DNA from: Nocardiopsis metallicus
GTDB lineage: Bacteria > Actinomycetota > Actinomycetes > Streptosporangiales > Streptosporangiaceae
Assembly (NCBI RefSeq): GCF_014201115.1
Contig: NZ_JACHDO010000001.1
Coordinates: 1,426,001-1,490,000, forward strand
Reading direction: 5' to 3'
Length of the DNA: 64,000 bases
Shown here in pieces: positions 1 through 7,989 of the stretch; positions within the stretch are counted from its first letter, which is position 1; each line of letters opens with the position of its first letter. The notes below the pieces were generated by a model. It was not told the origin of the DNA. It did no database searches and saw only the letters and a list, made by a program, of their open reading frames with translations. Position numbers and translations under genes: made by a program.

Positions 1-965
1 CCACCCTCCTGGCCGGGTTGCCGACCACCGTCCCCGGCACCACGGTCAACCGGCTCTGCGGCTCCGGCATGGAAGCCGCCATCCAGGGCGCTCGCGCCAT
101 CCAGACCGGCGACGCCTCCCTGGTCATCGCCGGGGGAGCGGAGTCCATGAGCCGGGCCCCCTGGGTGCTGCCCAAACCCGCCAAGGGTTTCCCCGCCGTC
201 AACGCCACCCTGCACTCCACCACCCTGGGCTGGCGCATGGTCAACCCGCGCATGCCCCAGAAGTGGACCCTCTCCCTCGGCGAGAGCACCGAGGGCCTGG
301 CCGGTCAACACGGCGTCAGCCGGGCGGACCAGGACGCCTTCGCCCTGGCCAGCCACACCAAAGCCGCACGGGCCTGGGCCGAAGGCACCTTCGACGCCGA
401 GATCGTCCAGGTCGAGGGCGCCCGCCTGGACCGCGACGAGAGCATCCGCGAGACCTCACCCGACAAGCTCGCCGGGCTCAAGCCGGCCTTCCGCGACGAC
501 GGCACCATCACCGCGGGCAACGCCTCACCCCTCAACGACGGCGCCGCGGCCCTGCTGCTCGGCGACGCGGCGGCGGCCAAGGCCACCGGCCTGGAACCCC
601 TGGCCCGCGTGGTCAGCCGGGGCGTGGCCGGGGTGGATCCCGACGTGTTCGGCATCGGCCCGGTCCGCGCCGCGGAAATCGCCCTCGAACGCGCCGGGAT
701 CGGCTGGGGCGACCTGAGCGCCGTCGAACTCAACGAGGCCTTCGCCGCCCAGTCCCTGGCGTGCGTGCGCGCATGGAAGGGGCTGGACCCCGACATCGTC
801 AACCCCAACGGCGGAGCCATCGCCATCGGTCATCCGCTCGGCGCCTCCGGGGCGCGTGTACTGGGGTCGCTCGCCCACGAGCTGCGCCGCCGGGGCGGAG
901 GATGGGGGCTGGCCGCCCTGTGCATCGGGGTAGGCCAGGGCCTGGCCGTCGTCCTGCACGCCTGA
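1..965 (+). CDS. pcaF: 3-oxoadipyl-CoA thiolase (5' end outside window)
   Basis: This gene is cut by the left edge; the frame is open from base 3 with no start visible. It is a thiolase: the acylated cysteine lies in RLCGSGMEA near the visible N-terminus, the catalytic histidine in GGAIAIGHPLGASG, and the second cysteine in LCIGVGQG just before the C-terminus. Thiolases share these motifs. The assignment to PcaF (3-oxoadipyl-CoA to succinyl-CoA plus acetyl-CoA, last step of the beta-ketoadipate pathway) rests on the pcaH/G/B/L genes that follow on the same strand. About 80 N-terminal residues should lie outside. A generic acetyl-CoA acetyltransferase is the alternative. Confidence 0.85.
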   Translation, partial: TLLAGLPTTVPGTTVNRLCGSGMEAAIQGARAIQTGDASLVIAGGAESMSRAPWVLPKPAKGFPAVNATLHSTTLGWRMVNPRMPQKWTLSLGESTEGLAGQHGVSRADQDAFALASHTKAARAWAEGTFDAEIVQVEGARLDRDESIRETSPDKLAGLKPAFRDDGTITAGNASPLNDGAAALLLGDAAAAKATGLEPLARVVSRGVAGVDPDVFGIGPVRAAEIALERAGIGWGDLSAVELNEAFAAQSLACVRAWKGLDPDIVNPNGGAIAIGHPLGASGARVLGSLAHELRRRGGGWGLAALCIGVGQGLAVVLHA

Positions 966-1032
966 TGCCGCATGCCTGAGGCCGCACGCCCGAAGGCACA
1001 CGCCTGACAACGCGTGACCGATGTCCCCAGCC

Positions 1033-1059
1033 GCGGGCCCCGACCGTCCCGGGGCCCGC
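1033..1059 (+). other. Intergenic hairpin between pcaF and pcaH
   Basis: A perfect 9-bp inverted repeat (GCGGGCCCC / GGGGCCCGC, 9-nt loop) lies in the 120-nt gap between pcaF and pcaH and ends 26 nt before the pcaH start. There is no T-run. It could attenuate read-through or act as an RNA processing or stability element inside the operon; which one cannot be read from sequence. Confidence 0.4.
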
Positions 1060-1085
1060 TCCGACGCTCCGAAAGGAAGCACCGC

Positions 1086-1829
1086 ATGTCCACCACCTCC
1101 GGGCTCCACGTCCCCGGCTACGTCCGCGACCACAGCACCCACCCGCCGCTGGACTACCCCGGGTACAGGAGCACCGCGCTGCGCCACCCCAAGCGCCCGC
1201 TCACCCTCCTGCCGCACATGCTCACCGAGATCACCTCACCCGTACTGGGACAGGACCGCCTCGGCCCCGACGACCACGACCTCACCCGCCAGCACGAGGG
1301 CGAACCCCAGGGCCAGCGCATCCTCGTGCACGGCCAGGTCCGCGACAGCGACGGCCGCCCGGTCCCGCACAGCCTGGTGGAGGTCTGGCAGGCCAACGCC
1401 GCCGGCCGCTACCGCCATACCGGCGACAACTGGCCCGCCCCGCTGGACCCCAACTTCACCGGGGTCGGACGGGTCCTCACCGATGACCGGGGGCGCTACC
1501 GGTTCGTCACCGTCCGGCCGGGCGCCTACCCCTGGAAGAACCACCAGAACGCCTGGCGCCCCGCCCACATCCACTTCTCGTTGTTCGGGCGGGCCTTCAC
1601 CCAGCGCCTGGTCACCCAGATGTACTTCCCCGACGACCCGTTGTTCTTCCAGGACCCCATGTGGCAGTCGGTCCCCGACGACAGGGCCCGCGAACGCATG
1701 CTGGCCCGCTTCGACTACGAGTCCACCGAACCCGAGTGGGCCCTGGCCTACAAGTGGGACATCGTGTTGCGCGGACGCGAACAGACCCCGTTCGAGTCCG
1801 AGGAAGAGGTCCTGGAGGAGGACGAGTGA
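1086..1829 (+). CDS. pcaH: Protocatechuate 3,4-dioxygenase beta subunit
   Basis: A 247-residue intradiol dioxygenase subunit that, with PcaG, opens the ring of protocatechuate to 3-carboxy-cis,cis-muconate. The family's Fe(III) ligands are visible: a tyrosine in AGRYRHTGDN, a tyrosine in PGAYPWKNH, and the HxH pair in RPAHIHFSLFG. The N-terminal stretch YPGYRSTALRHPKRPL is characteristic of PcaH. The ATG at 1086 is chosen because AAAGGAAG lies 8-10 nt upstream and family homology starts here; an in-frame GTG at 1014 would add a non-homologous arginine-rich tail. The stop overlaps the pcaG start, so the two subunits are probably translationally coupled. Confidence 0.95.
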   Translation: MSTTSGLHVPGYVRDHSTHPPLDYPGYRSTALRHPKRPLTLLPHMLTEITSPVLGQDRLGPDDHDLTRQHEGEPQGQRILVHGQVRDSDGRPVPHSLVEVWQANAAGRYRHTGDNWPAPLDPNFTGVGRVLTDDRGRYRFVTVRPGAYPWKNHQNAWRPAHIHFSLFGRAFTQRLVTQMYFPDDPLFFQDPMWQSVPDDRARERMLARFDYESTEPEWALAYKWDIVLRGREQTPFESEEEVLEEDE

Positions 1830-2407
1830 GCGCTCACGGCAACCAGACCGCGGTCCCCACCACCCCGTCCCAGACGGTGGGCCCCTACCTGCACATCGGC
1901 CTGCCCTGGCCGGACGGCCCCTTCGCCGTCGCCGAGGACACACCCGGCGCGCTCTGGCTGCGCGGCACCGTCTACGACGGCGCGGGCGCCCCCGTCACCG
2001 ACGCCCTCGTCGAGACGTGGCAGGCCGACCCCGACGGTCGCTTCGACCACCCCGACGACCCCCGGGGTGCTCGCGAACTGCCGGGCTTTCGCGGCTTCGG
2101 ACGCTGTCCCACGGACGCCTCGGGCTCCTACGCGATCCTCACCCTCAAACCCGGCCCGCTCCCCGGGCCCACCGGCGACCAGGCACCGCACGTCGACATC
2201 TCCGTCTTCGCGCGCGGCATGATGCACCGGGTCGTCACCCGCCTGTACTTTCCCGAGGAGGAGGCGGCCAACGCGGCCGACCCCGTCCTGAGCTCCATCG
2301 AGGACCCGGCCGCCCGCGCCACCCTCGTCGCCGGCCGGGAGGAGGACGGCTATCGCTTCGACATCCGCCTCCAGGGAGAGCAGGAGACCGTCTTCTTCGA
2401 CGTCTGA
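1826..2407 (+). CDS. pcaG: Protocatechuate 3,4-dioxygenase alpha subunit
   Basis: A 193-residue alpha subunit that pairs with PcaH and lacks the full iron ligand set. The N-terminal motif TPSQTVGPYLHIGLPW is the PcaG hallmark; LVETWQADPDGRF and APHVDISVFARGM match the beta-sandwich core. The GTG start at 1826 overlaps the pcaH stop (GTGA, 1826-1829), the usual arrangement for coupled, stoichiometric subunits. An apparently longer reading frame begins at 1661 inside pcaH, but that part is a shadow. The gap to pcaB is 94 nt. Confidence 0.94.
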   Translation: MSAHGNQTAVPTTPSQTVGPYLHIGLPWPDGPFAVAEDTPGALWLRGTVYDGAGAPVTDALVETWQADPDGRFDHPDDPRGARELPGFRGFGRCPTDASGSYAILTLKPGPLPGPTGDQAPHVDISVFARGMMHRVVTRLYFPEEEAANAADPVLSSIEDPAARATLVAGREEDGYRFDIRLQGEQETVFFDV

Positions 2408-2501
2408 ATCCCCGACGTCCGCCCCGACCGCGGGTGCCCGTCGCGCCGTCGGCTGCCCGCGGCCGAGCGAGCCCGCCCCTGAGCAAGACAAGGAACCATC
2501 T

Positions 2502-4067
2502 ATGACCGGCCTGTTCGACGGTGTTCTCAACCACGGTCCCCTGGGACCGCTCACCGACGACAGCGCCTGGCTCCAGGCCCTGCTCGACGCCGAGGCCGCC
2601 CTCGCCCGGGCGCTGGTGGTGAGCGGTCACGTCACGGACCGGCAGGCCGAGACCATCGCCGCCGCCTGCCAGGTCGACCGCTTCGACCCGGCCGCCCTGG
2701 GCCGGGCGGCCGAGGACGGCGGCAATCCCGTGATCCCCCTGGTCAAACAGCTCACCGCACACGTGCACGAGACCGATCCCGAGGCCGCCCGCCACGTCCA
2801 CCGCGGGGCCACCAGCCAGGACATCATGGACACCGCCGCCATGCTCCTGGTCCGCCGGGCCGGTCGAGCCCTGCACACCGAAATGTGCGCGCTCACCACC
2901 GACCTGCACGGCCTGGCCGACCACCACCGCACCACACCCATGCCCGGTCGTACCCTGCTCCAGCAGGCCCTGCCCACCACCTTCGGTGCCGTCGCCGCGG
3001 GCTGGGCCGCAGGGCTCACCGGGGCGGCGGAGCGGCTCGAGGACGTGCTCACCCACCACCTGGCCGCCCAACTCGGCGGCGCCGTGGGGACCCTCGCCTC
3101 CCTGGAGTCCCAGGCACCTCCCGAACCCCACTCATCCTCTGAAGCTCTCGCTCCCCAGGAGTCCCCGGCTACCCACGGAGCCCCACCTCCCCCGAGAACG
3201 CGTGCTTCTCCGGGATCACCCGCCCTGGCCGTGGCCGCCGCCTTCGCCGAACGCCTCGGACTCCCCGAACCCCTGCTGCCCTGGCACACCGAGCGCGGCC
3301 GTGTCACCGAGATCGCCGCCGCTCTGGGCCGGGTCTGCGGAGCGGTCGGAACCACCGCCCAGGACGTCGTCCTGCTCACCCAGACCGAGGTCGGCGAACT
3401 CACCGAGGAAGGCGGCGGCGGGGTCGGCGGGTCCTCCACCATGCCGCACAAACGCAATCCGGTCGCCGCCGTCAGCGCCCTGGCCGCCGCCCGCCAGGCC
3501 CCCGGACTGGTCGCCACCCTGTTCGCCGCGCAGATCCAGGAACACCAGCGCGCCGCCGGGGCCTGGCACGCCGAGTGGCTCCCCCTCACCGACCTGCTGC
3601 GGCGCACCGGCTCAGCGGTCTCCTGGCTGCGCGTGAGCGTCCAGCGCCTGCGCGTGCACCCCGACCGCATGCGCGCCAACCTGGACCTGACCCGCGGACT
3701 GGCCCTGAGCGAACGCCTCACCACCGACCTGGCCCCCGAGCTCGGTCGGCTGGAAGCCCACCGCAGGGTCACCGACGCCTGCCGGGAAGCCGTGGACCAG
3801 GGGCGCGACCCCGTCGAGGTACTGGCCGAGCACCTGCGGGTCCTGCGCACCCGCGAGCGCATCAGCGCCCTGCTCGACCCCGCCGACTACCTCGGCGCCG
3901 CTCCGGTGTTCACTGACCGGGTCACGGGTAGAACCGGCCAGGCAGGTCCCACCGGTACAGCGGCCAGCCGCGCTGGAACGTTTGCCGGTCCCACCGGTAC
4001 GGAAACCGGCCCCGCCGACACAGCAACCGGCCCCAACGACACAGAAGAAGGAACCGATGAGCGTTGA
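2502..4067 (+). CDS. pcaB: 3-carboxy-cis,cis-muconate cycloisomerase with an extra loop
   Basis: A fumarase/aspartase-superfamily enzyme that lactonises 3-carboxymuconate to 4-carboxymuconolactone. Evidence: HRGATSQDIMDTA at about 99-112 and the superfamily signature GSSTMPHKRNP at 310-320, which carries the mobile catalytic loop. At 521 residues it is longer than the usual 370-450. Two stretches explain this: a proline/serine-rich insertion at residues 202-240 (bases 3105-3221) between the conserved GTLASL and AVAAAFAERLGL, and a threonine/glycine/proline-rich tail after about residue 470 with imperfect repeats. The core motifs are intact, so it may be active. It overlaps pcaL by 11 nt. Confidence 0.9.
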   Translation: MTGLFDGVLNHGPLGPLTDDSAWLQALLDAEAALARALVVSGHVTDRQAETIAAACQVDRFDPAALGRAAEDGGNPVIPLVKQLTAHVHETDPEAARHVHRGATSQDIMDTAAMLLVRRAGRALHTEMCALTTDLHGLADHHRTTPMPGRTLLQQALPTTFGAVAAGWAAGLTGAAERLEDVLTHHLAAQLGGAVGTLASLESQAPPEPHSSSEALAPQESPATHGAPPPPRTRASPGSPALAVAAAFAERLGLPEPLLPWHTERGRVTEIAAALGRVCGAVGTTAQDVVLLTQTEVGELTEEGGGGVGGSSTMPHKRNPVAAVSALAAARQAPGLVATLFAAQIQEHQRAAGAWHAEWLPLTDLLRRTGSAVSWLRVSVQRLRVHPDRMRANLDLTRGLALSERLTTDLAPELGRLEAHRRVTDACREAVDQGRDPVEVLAEHLRVLRTRERISALLDPADYLGAAPVFTDRVTGRTGQAGPTGTAASRAGTFAGPTGTETGPADTATGPNDTEEGTDER

Positions 4068-5196
4068 CCTCCACCACGTCGTGAGCGGACCCGCGGACGC
4101 GCCGCCCCTGGTGCTCGCCGGGTCCCTCGGCTCGACCGTCGGGATGTGGGAACCCCAGGTCGAGGCGCTGTCCACCGTCTTCCGGGTGATCCGCGTGGAC
4201 CTGCGCGGCCACGGCCGCTCGCCTGCCCCCGAGGGCCCCTACAGCATGGTCGACCTGGGCGGGGACGTCCTGGCTCTGCTCGACCGGCTCGGCATCGAGC
4301 GCGCCCACTACGCGGGCCTGTCCATCGGCGGCATGGTCGGCCAGTGGCTGGCGATCAACGCCCCCGAACGCCTGGACCACCTCGTCCTGCTGGCCACCTC
4401 GCCGTACATGGGCCCCGCCCAGAACTGGCGCGACCGGGCCGCCCTGGCCCGTGACAAGGGCACCGCGGCCCTGGCCGACGCCGTGGTGGAACGCTGGTTC
4501 ACCCCCGACTACGCCGCCGCGCATCCCCACGAGGTCACCCGCCTGCGCGACCAGATCGTGGACACCCCGGATGAGGGCTACGCCGGTTGCTGCGGCGCCA
4601 TCGAGCACCACGACACCCGCGATGACCTGCACAGGATCACCGCGCCCACCCTGGTCGTCGCCGGGGCCGAGGACCCCTCCACCCCGCCCGACCCCCACGG
4701 TGCGCTGATCGCCGAACGCGTTCCCGGAGCCCGGCTCGCGGTACTCCAGGGCGCCGCCCACCTGCTGTCCTGGGAACAGGCCGCGCGGGTCAACACGCTC
4801 ATCACCCAGCACCTCGCCGCCGCCGACCGCCACGAAGCCGGGATGCGGGTACGCCGCGATGTGCTCGGCGACGCCCACGTGGACCGCGCCGAAGCCCGCA
4901 AGACCGCCTTTACCGAACCCTTCCAGGACCTCATCACCCGCTACGCCTGGGGTGAGGTCTGGACCCGCCCCGGCCTGGACCGGCGCACCCGCAGCTGCAT
5001 GGTGCTCACCGCTCTGGTCGCCCACGGCCACTGGGGCGAGCTGGCCATGCACGTGCGCGCGGCCCTGCGCAACGGCCTGACCCCCGACGAGGTCGGCGAG
5101 GTCTTCCTCCAGGCCGCCGTCTACTGCGGTGTCCCGGCCGCGAACAAGGCCTTCGCCATCGCCCAGGCGGTCTTCGACGAGGACACCCCCGCCTGA
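4057..5196 (+). CDS. pcaL: Fused 3-oxoadipate enol-lactonase / 4-carboxymuconolactone decarboxylase
   Basis: A 379-residue fusion of two consecutive pathway steps. Residues 1 to about 255 are an alpha/beta hydrolase (PcaD) with nucleophile elbow AGLSIGGMVGQ, acid VAGAEDPSTP and histidine QGAAHLLSWE. Residues about 262-379 are the CMD domain (PcaC), with WGEVWTRPGLDRRTRS, HVRAALRNGLTPDEVGEVFLQ and YCGVPAANKAF. This PcaL fusion is known from actinomycetes. The ATG at 4057 follows GAAGAAGGAAC and overlaps the end of pcaB. It is the last gene of the visible pca operon. Confidence 0.94.
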   Translation: MSVDLHHVVSGPADAPPLVLAGSLGSTVGMWEPQVEALSTVFRVIRVDLRGHGRSPAPEGPYSMVDLGGDVLALLDRLGIERAHYAGLSIGGMVGQWLAINAPERLDHLVLLATSPYMGPAQNWRDRAALARDKGTAALADAVVERWFTPDYAAAHPHEVTRLRDQIVDTPDEGYAGCCGAIEHHDTRDDLHRITAPTLVVAGAEDPSTPPDPHGALIAERVPGARLAVLQGAAHLLSWEQAARVNTLITQHLAAADRHEAGMRVRRDVLGDAHVDRAEARKTAFTEPFQDLITRYAWGEVWTRPGLDRRTRSCMVLTALVAHGHWGELAMHVRAALRNGLTPDEVGEVFLQAAVYCGVPAANKAFAIAQAVFDEDTPA

Positions 5197-5353
5197 CCCT
5201 GGAGACGGCGGGAGGCGGTTCGGGCCCGAGGAGGACCGGGGAGTCTGCCGATTCGCCGGACAGGGACCGCCCTGCCCGGTAACGTGGTTCTCGAACACCT
5301 GAACGAATGCCGTCGATGTTCGGCCGCGGAGCACGCGGCGTTGGAAGGAACCC

Positions 5354-6187
5354 ATGGACAACACCGAACAGGCTCTGCGTGAGCGCGGGGAGCGTTTCCG
5401 GGAGCTGCACCGGGGGCCGGGCGCCTTCGTGGTGGCCAACGCCTGGGACGCCGGGACGGCCCGGTTGCTGGCGGGGCTCGGGTTCACCGCCCTGGCCACC
5501 ACCAGCGCCGGGCTCGCGCACTCCCTGGGACACCGGGACGGCGCCGGGCTGGTCAGCCGGGAGCAGACCCTGGGCAACGCCGCGGCGATCGCGGCCGCCA
5601 CGGACCTGCCGGTCTCGGCGGACCTGGAGAACGGGTTCGCCGACAGCCCCGAGGAGGTGGCTCGGACTGTGCGGGAGGCGGCCGGGACGGGGGTCGTCGG
5701 TGGTTCGATCGAGGACACCACCGCCGACCCCGACGCCCCGATCCACGAGTTCGGGCTCGCGGTGGAGCGGGTCCGCGCCGCCGCGGAGGCGGCGCGGGCA
5801 CTGCCCTTCCCGTTCACGCTCACCGCCCGGGCGGAGAACTTCCTGTACGGCCGCCCGGACCTCGAGGACACGGTCCGCCGCCTGCGCGCCTTCGAGGAGG
5901 CCGGAGCGGACGTGCTGTTCGCGCCCGGGCTGCCGGACGCCGATGCCGTCCGAACCGTGTGCGCCTCAGTGGAGCGGCCGGTCAACGTCCTGGCGGCGGG
6001 GGCCGCGGCACAGATGTCGGTGGCGGAGCTGGGTGACCTGGGCGCGCGGCGGGTCAGCCTGGGGTCGGGGCTGTCGCGCTCGGCGCTGACCGCGGCCCTG
6101 GCGGCCGCCCGCGAGGTCGCCGAGCACGGAACCTTCGCCCGGATGGCCGAGGCCGACTCCAACCCCGAGATCCACCGACTGCTGTAA
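5354..6187 (+). CDS. Isocitrate lyase/PEP mutase family protein
   Basis: A 277-residue TIM-barrel protein of the PEP mutase/isocitrate lyase superfamily. FVVANAWDAGTARLLAGLGF at the N-terminus, LPVSADLENGF (metal-binding region), GGSIEDTT, and FTLTARAENFLYG are the expected motifs in order. Members act on C-C or C-P bonds of small oxo-acids (methylisocitrate, oxaloacetate or phosphonopyruvate type). The substrate cannot be named here, and the loop cysteine of true lyases (KKCGH) is absent. The ATG follows GGAAGGAACCC. It lies 157 nt after pcaL, so it may or may not be part of that transcript. Confidence 0.85.
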   Translation: MDNTEQALRERGERFRELHRGPGAFVVANAWDAGTARLLAGLGFTALATTSAGLAHSLGHRDGAGLVSREQTLGNAAAIAAATDLPVSADLENGFADSPEEVARTVREAAGTGVVGGSIEDTTADPDAPIHEFGLAVERVRAAAEAARALPFPFTLTARAENFLYGRPDLEDTVRRLRAFEEAGADVLFAPGLPDADAVRTVCASVERPVNVLAAGAAAQMSVAELGDLGARRVSLGSGLSRSALTAALAAAREVAEHGTFARMAEADSNPEIHRLL

Positions 6188-6292
6188 GCCCGGCACCGAC
6201 TGCCGCGACCTCTTTCGCCCCGGCCGCTACCAGCCCTGCGCCTGGCCCGGCCGCTGCCTGCTGGCCGTGCGGGCCCTCTTGCTCTGGGTGCG

Positions 6293-7129
6293 TCAGGGTT
6301 TGAAGGCCACTCCGGCCAGTTCCCAGCGTTTGACGTCCGCTTCCTTGGGACGGGCCACCGGATCCCGGTCGGGGTGGCGCCAGGTGCTGCAGTCCACGGC
6401 ACGGGGGCCCTGGTCGCGGCCGTCGGTCCAGGGGCTGACCAGCTCCAGTCCGGCGAAGACCTGGGAGGCCTCCTCCGGGCTGCGCACCCGACCCCACGGG
6501 GTGCCGAAGGACAGGATCTTGTCGGTCATCCAGGCGGCCGCCGCGGTGTCGTCCGAGACGATGTGGGAGAAGATCACGCAGGACCCGGGGGCCAGCCGAC
6601 CCATCAGGTCGCGCACCAGGCCGAAGGGGTCGGACTCGTCGGGCAGACAGTGCAGCAGGGAGACCAGCATGACGCAGACCGGCAGATCGGGGTCGATCAG
6701 CCCCTGCGCCTCGGGGGAGCCGAGGATGAGGTCGGTGTCGCGCATATCGGCCATCAGGAAGGCGGTCCCGGAGCTGTCGGCGACCAGTGCCCTGCCGTGG
6801 GCCAGCACGATGGGGTCGTGGTCCACGTAGAGCACCCGTGCCCCGGGGTTGGCCCTCTGCGCCACCTGGTGGGTGTTCTCCCCGGTGGGCAGTCCCGCAC
6901 CGAGGTCGAGGAACTGCTCCACCCCCCGGCCGCTCACGTACTCGACCGCGCGTCCGAGGAAGGCCCGGTTGTCCCTGGCGAAGGAGACCAGCTCGGGGAT
7001 CCCCGCGGCGAGTACCTCGCAGGCATTCCGGTCCGCCGCGAAGTTGTCCTTTCCTCCCAGTAGGTAGTCGTACATCCGAGCGATGCTCGGAGTGTCCATG
7101 TCGATGTGGGGGGGGAAGCGATCGGCCAT
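6293..7129 (-). CDS. SAM-dependent methyltransferase, DUF574/Methyltransf_19 family
   Basis: A protein of about 278 residues with the opening typical of this actinomycete-specific family: DTPSIARMYDYLLGGKDNFAADR, followed by the SAM-binding QFLDLGAGLPT (motif I) and VLYVDHDPIVLAHGRAL (motif II). These proteins are abundant, often many per genome, and their substrates are mostly unknown. The ATG at 7129 (MADRFPP) is preferred over an upstream TTG at 7144; neither has a clear ribosome-binding site, so the start is uncertain by a few residues. It stands alone, convergent with the PEP mutase-like gene. Confidence 0.85.
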   Translation of the reverse strand: MADRFPPHIDMDTPSIARMYDYLLGGKDNFAADRNACEVLAAGIPELVSFARDNRAFLGRAVEYVSGRGVEQFLDLGAGLPTGENTHQVAQRANPGARVLYVDHDPIVLAHGRALVADSSGTAFLMADMRDTDLILGSPEAQGLIDPDLPVCVMLVSLLHCLPDESDPFGLVRDLMGRLAPGSCVIFSHIVSDDTAAAAWMTDKILSFGTPWGRVRSPEEASQVFAGLELVSPWTDGRDQGPRAVDCSTWRHPDRDPVARPKEADVKRWELAGVAFKP

Positions 7130-7239
7130 AAGGAGAGGTACCAATCAGGACTAGATCGTGCGGGGTCGTATCCAGTCGAATCGTAACCATGTTTCGGTGC
7201 GCTTACCGGCGTTTTCCACAAGAAAACCAAGCGGATACT

Positions 7240-7989
7240 TCACGGGTCCTCTTCGCGTGTCGAAAAGGGCTTCTCGGAACGGTCGAAACCGGGCAGGTGA
7301 TCGGCGACATGGCCTGGCGCTGCGGCCCTGACGCGGTCCGCGGTGTCCGCGGGCAGGAGCGGTGGAGGGGGAGGTTCGGGGGTTGACCAGAAGGCCGCCG
7401 GGGAAAGGGGATCCGCTGTTTGTGCCTGGGCGGCTAAAACGCCATCGCCAGCTCCGGGGTGTTCTTCGGAAAGACGTGTGGGGTGATCGTCGGCCAAAGC
7501 CGCTTCTCGAGCCGAAGGTCCCTTTGTTCCGGAGGGGAGGTCCCTGACCAGTTCCACCAGCGTCCGCCGTTCACGGCCCGCCCAGCGGGTCAGGACGAAG
7601 GGGTCGCGGTCGGCCTCGGCGCCCAGCGCGGCGGCGGTCGCCAACAGGTGCGCGCACCGCCCCCGCCAGTGGTCACAGGAGCAGGTCGCCACCAGTGCGC
7701 CCCAGCCGCGCGGCACCAGGTCCAGGCCGAGCAGCCCGAACACCCGGGCCGCGGCGTCGGGCAGTTCACCGGAGAGCAGCCGTGCCCGGAACAGCGGCTG
7801 CGAGGCCAGCGCCGCGCATACCCGGACCCACTCCTCGTCGGCCCACACCGCGCGGATCAGGCTCACCTCGTGCCCCCGCACCCGGGCGAGCACCTCGCCG
7901 GGCCGCACCGAGAACCGTTCCACGGCGGCGGCGCCCGGGCGCTCACCGGGACCGCCCAAGGCCTCGCCGACCAGCTCCGACCAGCTCAT
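7240..7989 (-). CDS. SWIM zinc-finger protein, partner of SNF2 helicase
   Basis: A 249-residue protein with a SWIM-type zinc finger, CSCDHWRGRCAH (CxC...CxH), at about residues 110-121. SWIM domains bind zinc and probably nucleic acid or protein. Its ATG (7989-7987) overlaps the TGA of the helicase (7988-7986) as ATGA, so translation is coupled. SWIM-protein/SNF2-helicase gene pairs are common in actinomycetes and the two products probably act together on DNA or chromatin-like complexes; the exact role is unknown. The C-terminal 90 residues are proline-, alanine- and acid-rich and look disordered. Confidence 0.88.
   Translation of the reverse strand: MSWSELVGEALGGPGERPGAAAVERFSVRPGEVLARVRGHEVSLIRAVWADEEWVRVCAALASQPLFRARLLSGELPDAAARVFGLLGLDLVPRGWGALVATCSCDHWRGRCAHLLATAAALGAEADRDPFVLTRWAGRERRTLVELVRDLPSGTKGPSAREAALADDHPTRLSEEHPGAGDGVLAAQAQTADPLSPAAFWSTPEPPPPPLLPADTADRVRAAAPGHVADHLPGFDRSEKPFSTREEDP

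Noticed and set aside
3922-6402. An 826-residue minus-strand frame across pcaL and the PEP mutase-like gene
   Set aside because: It lies opposite two well-supported genes and has the composition of a frame shadow.
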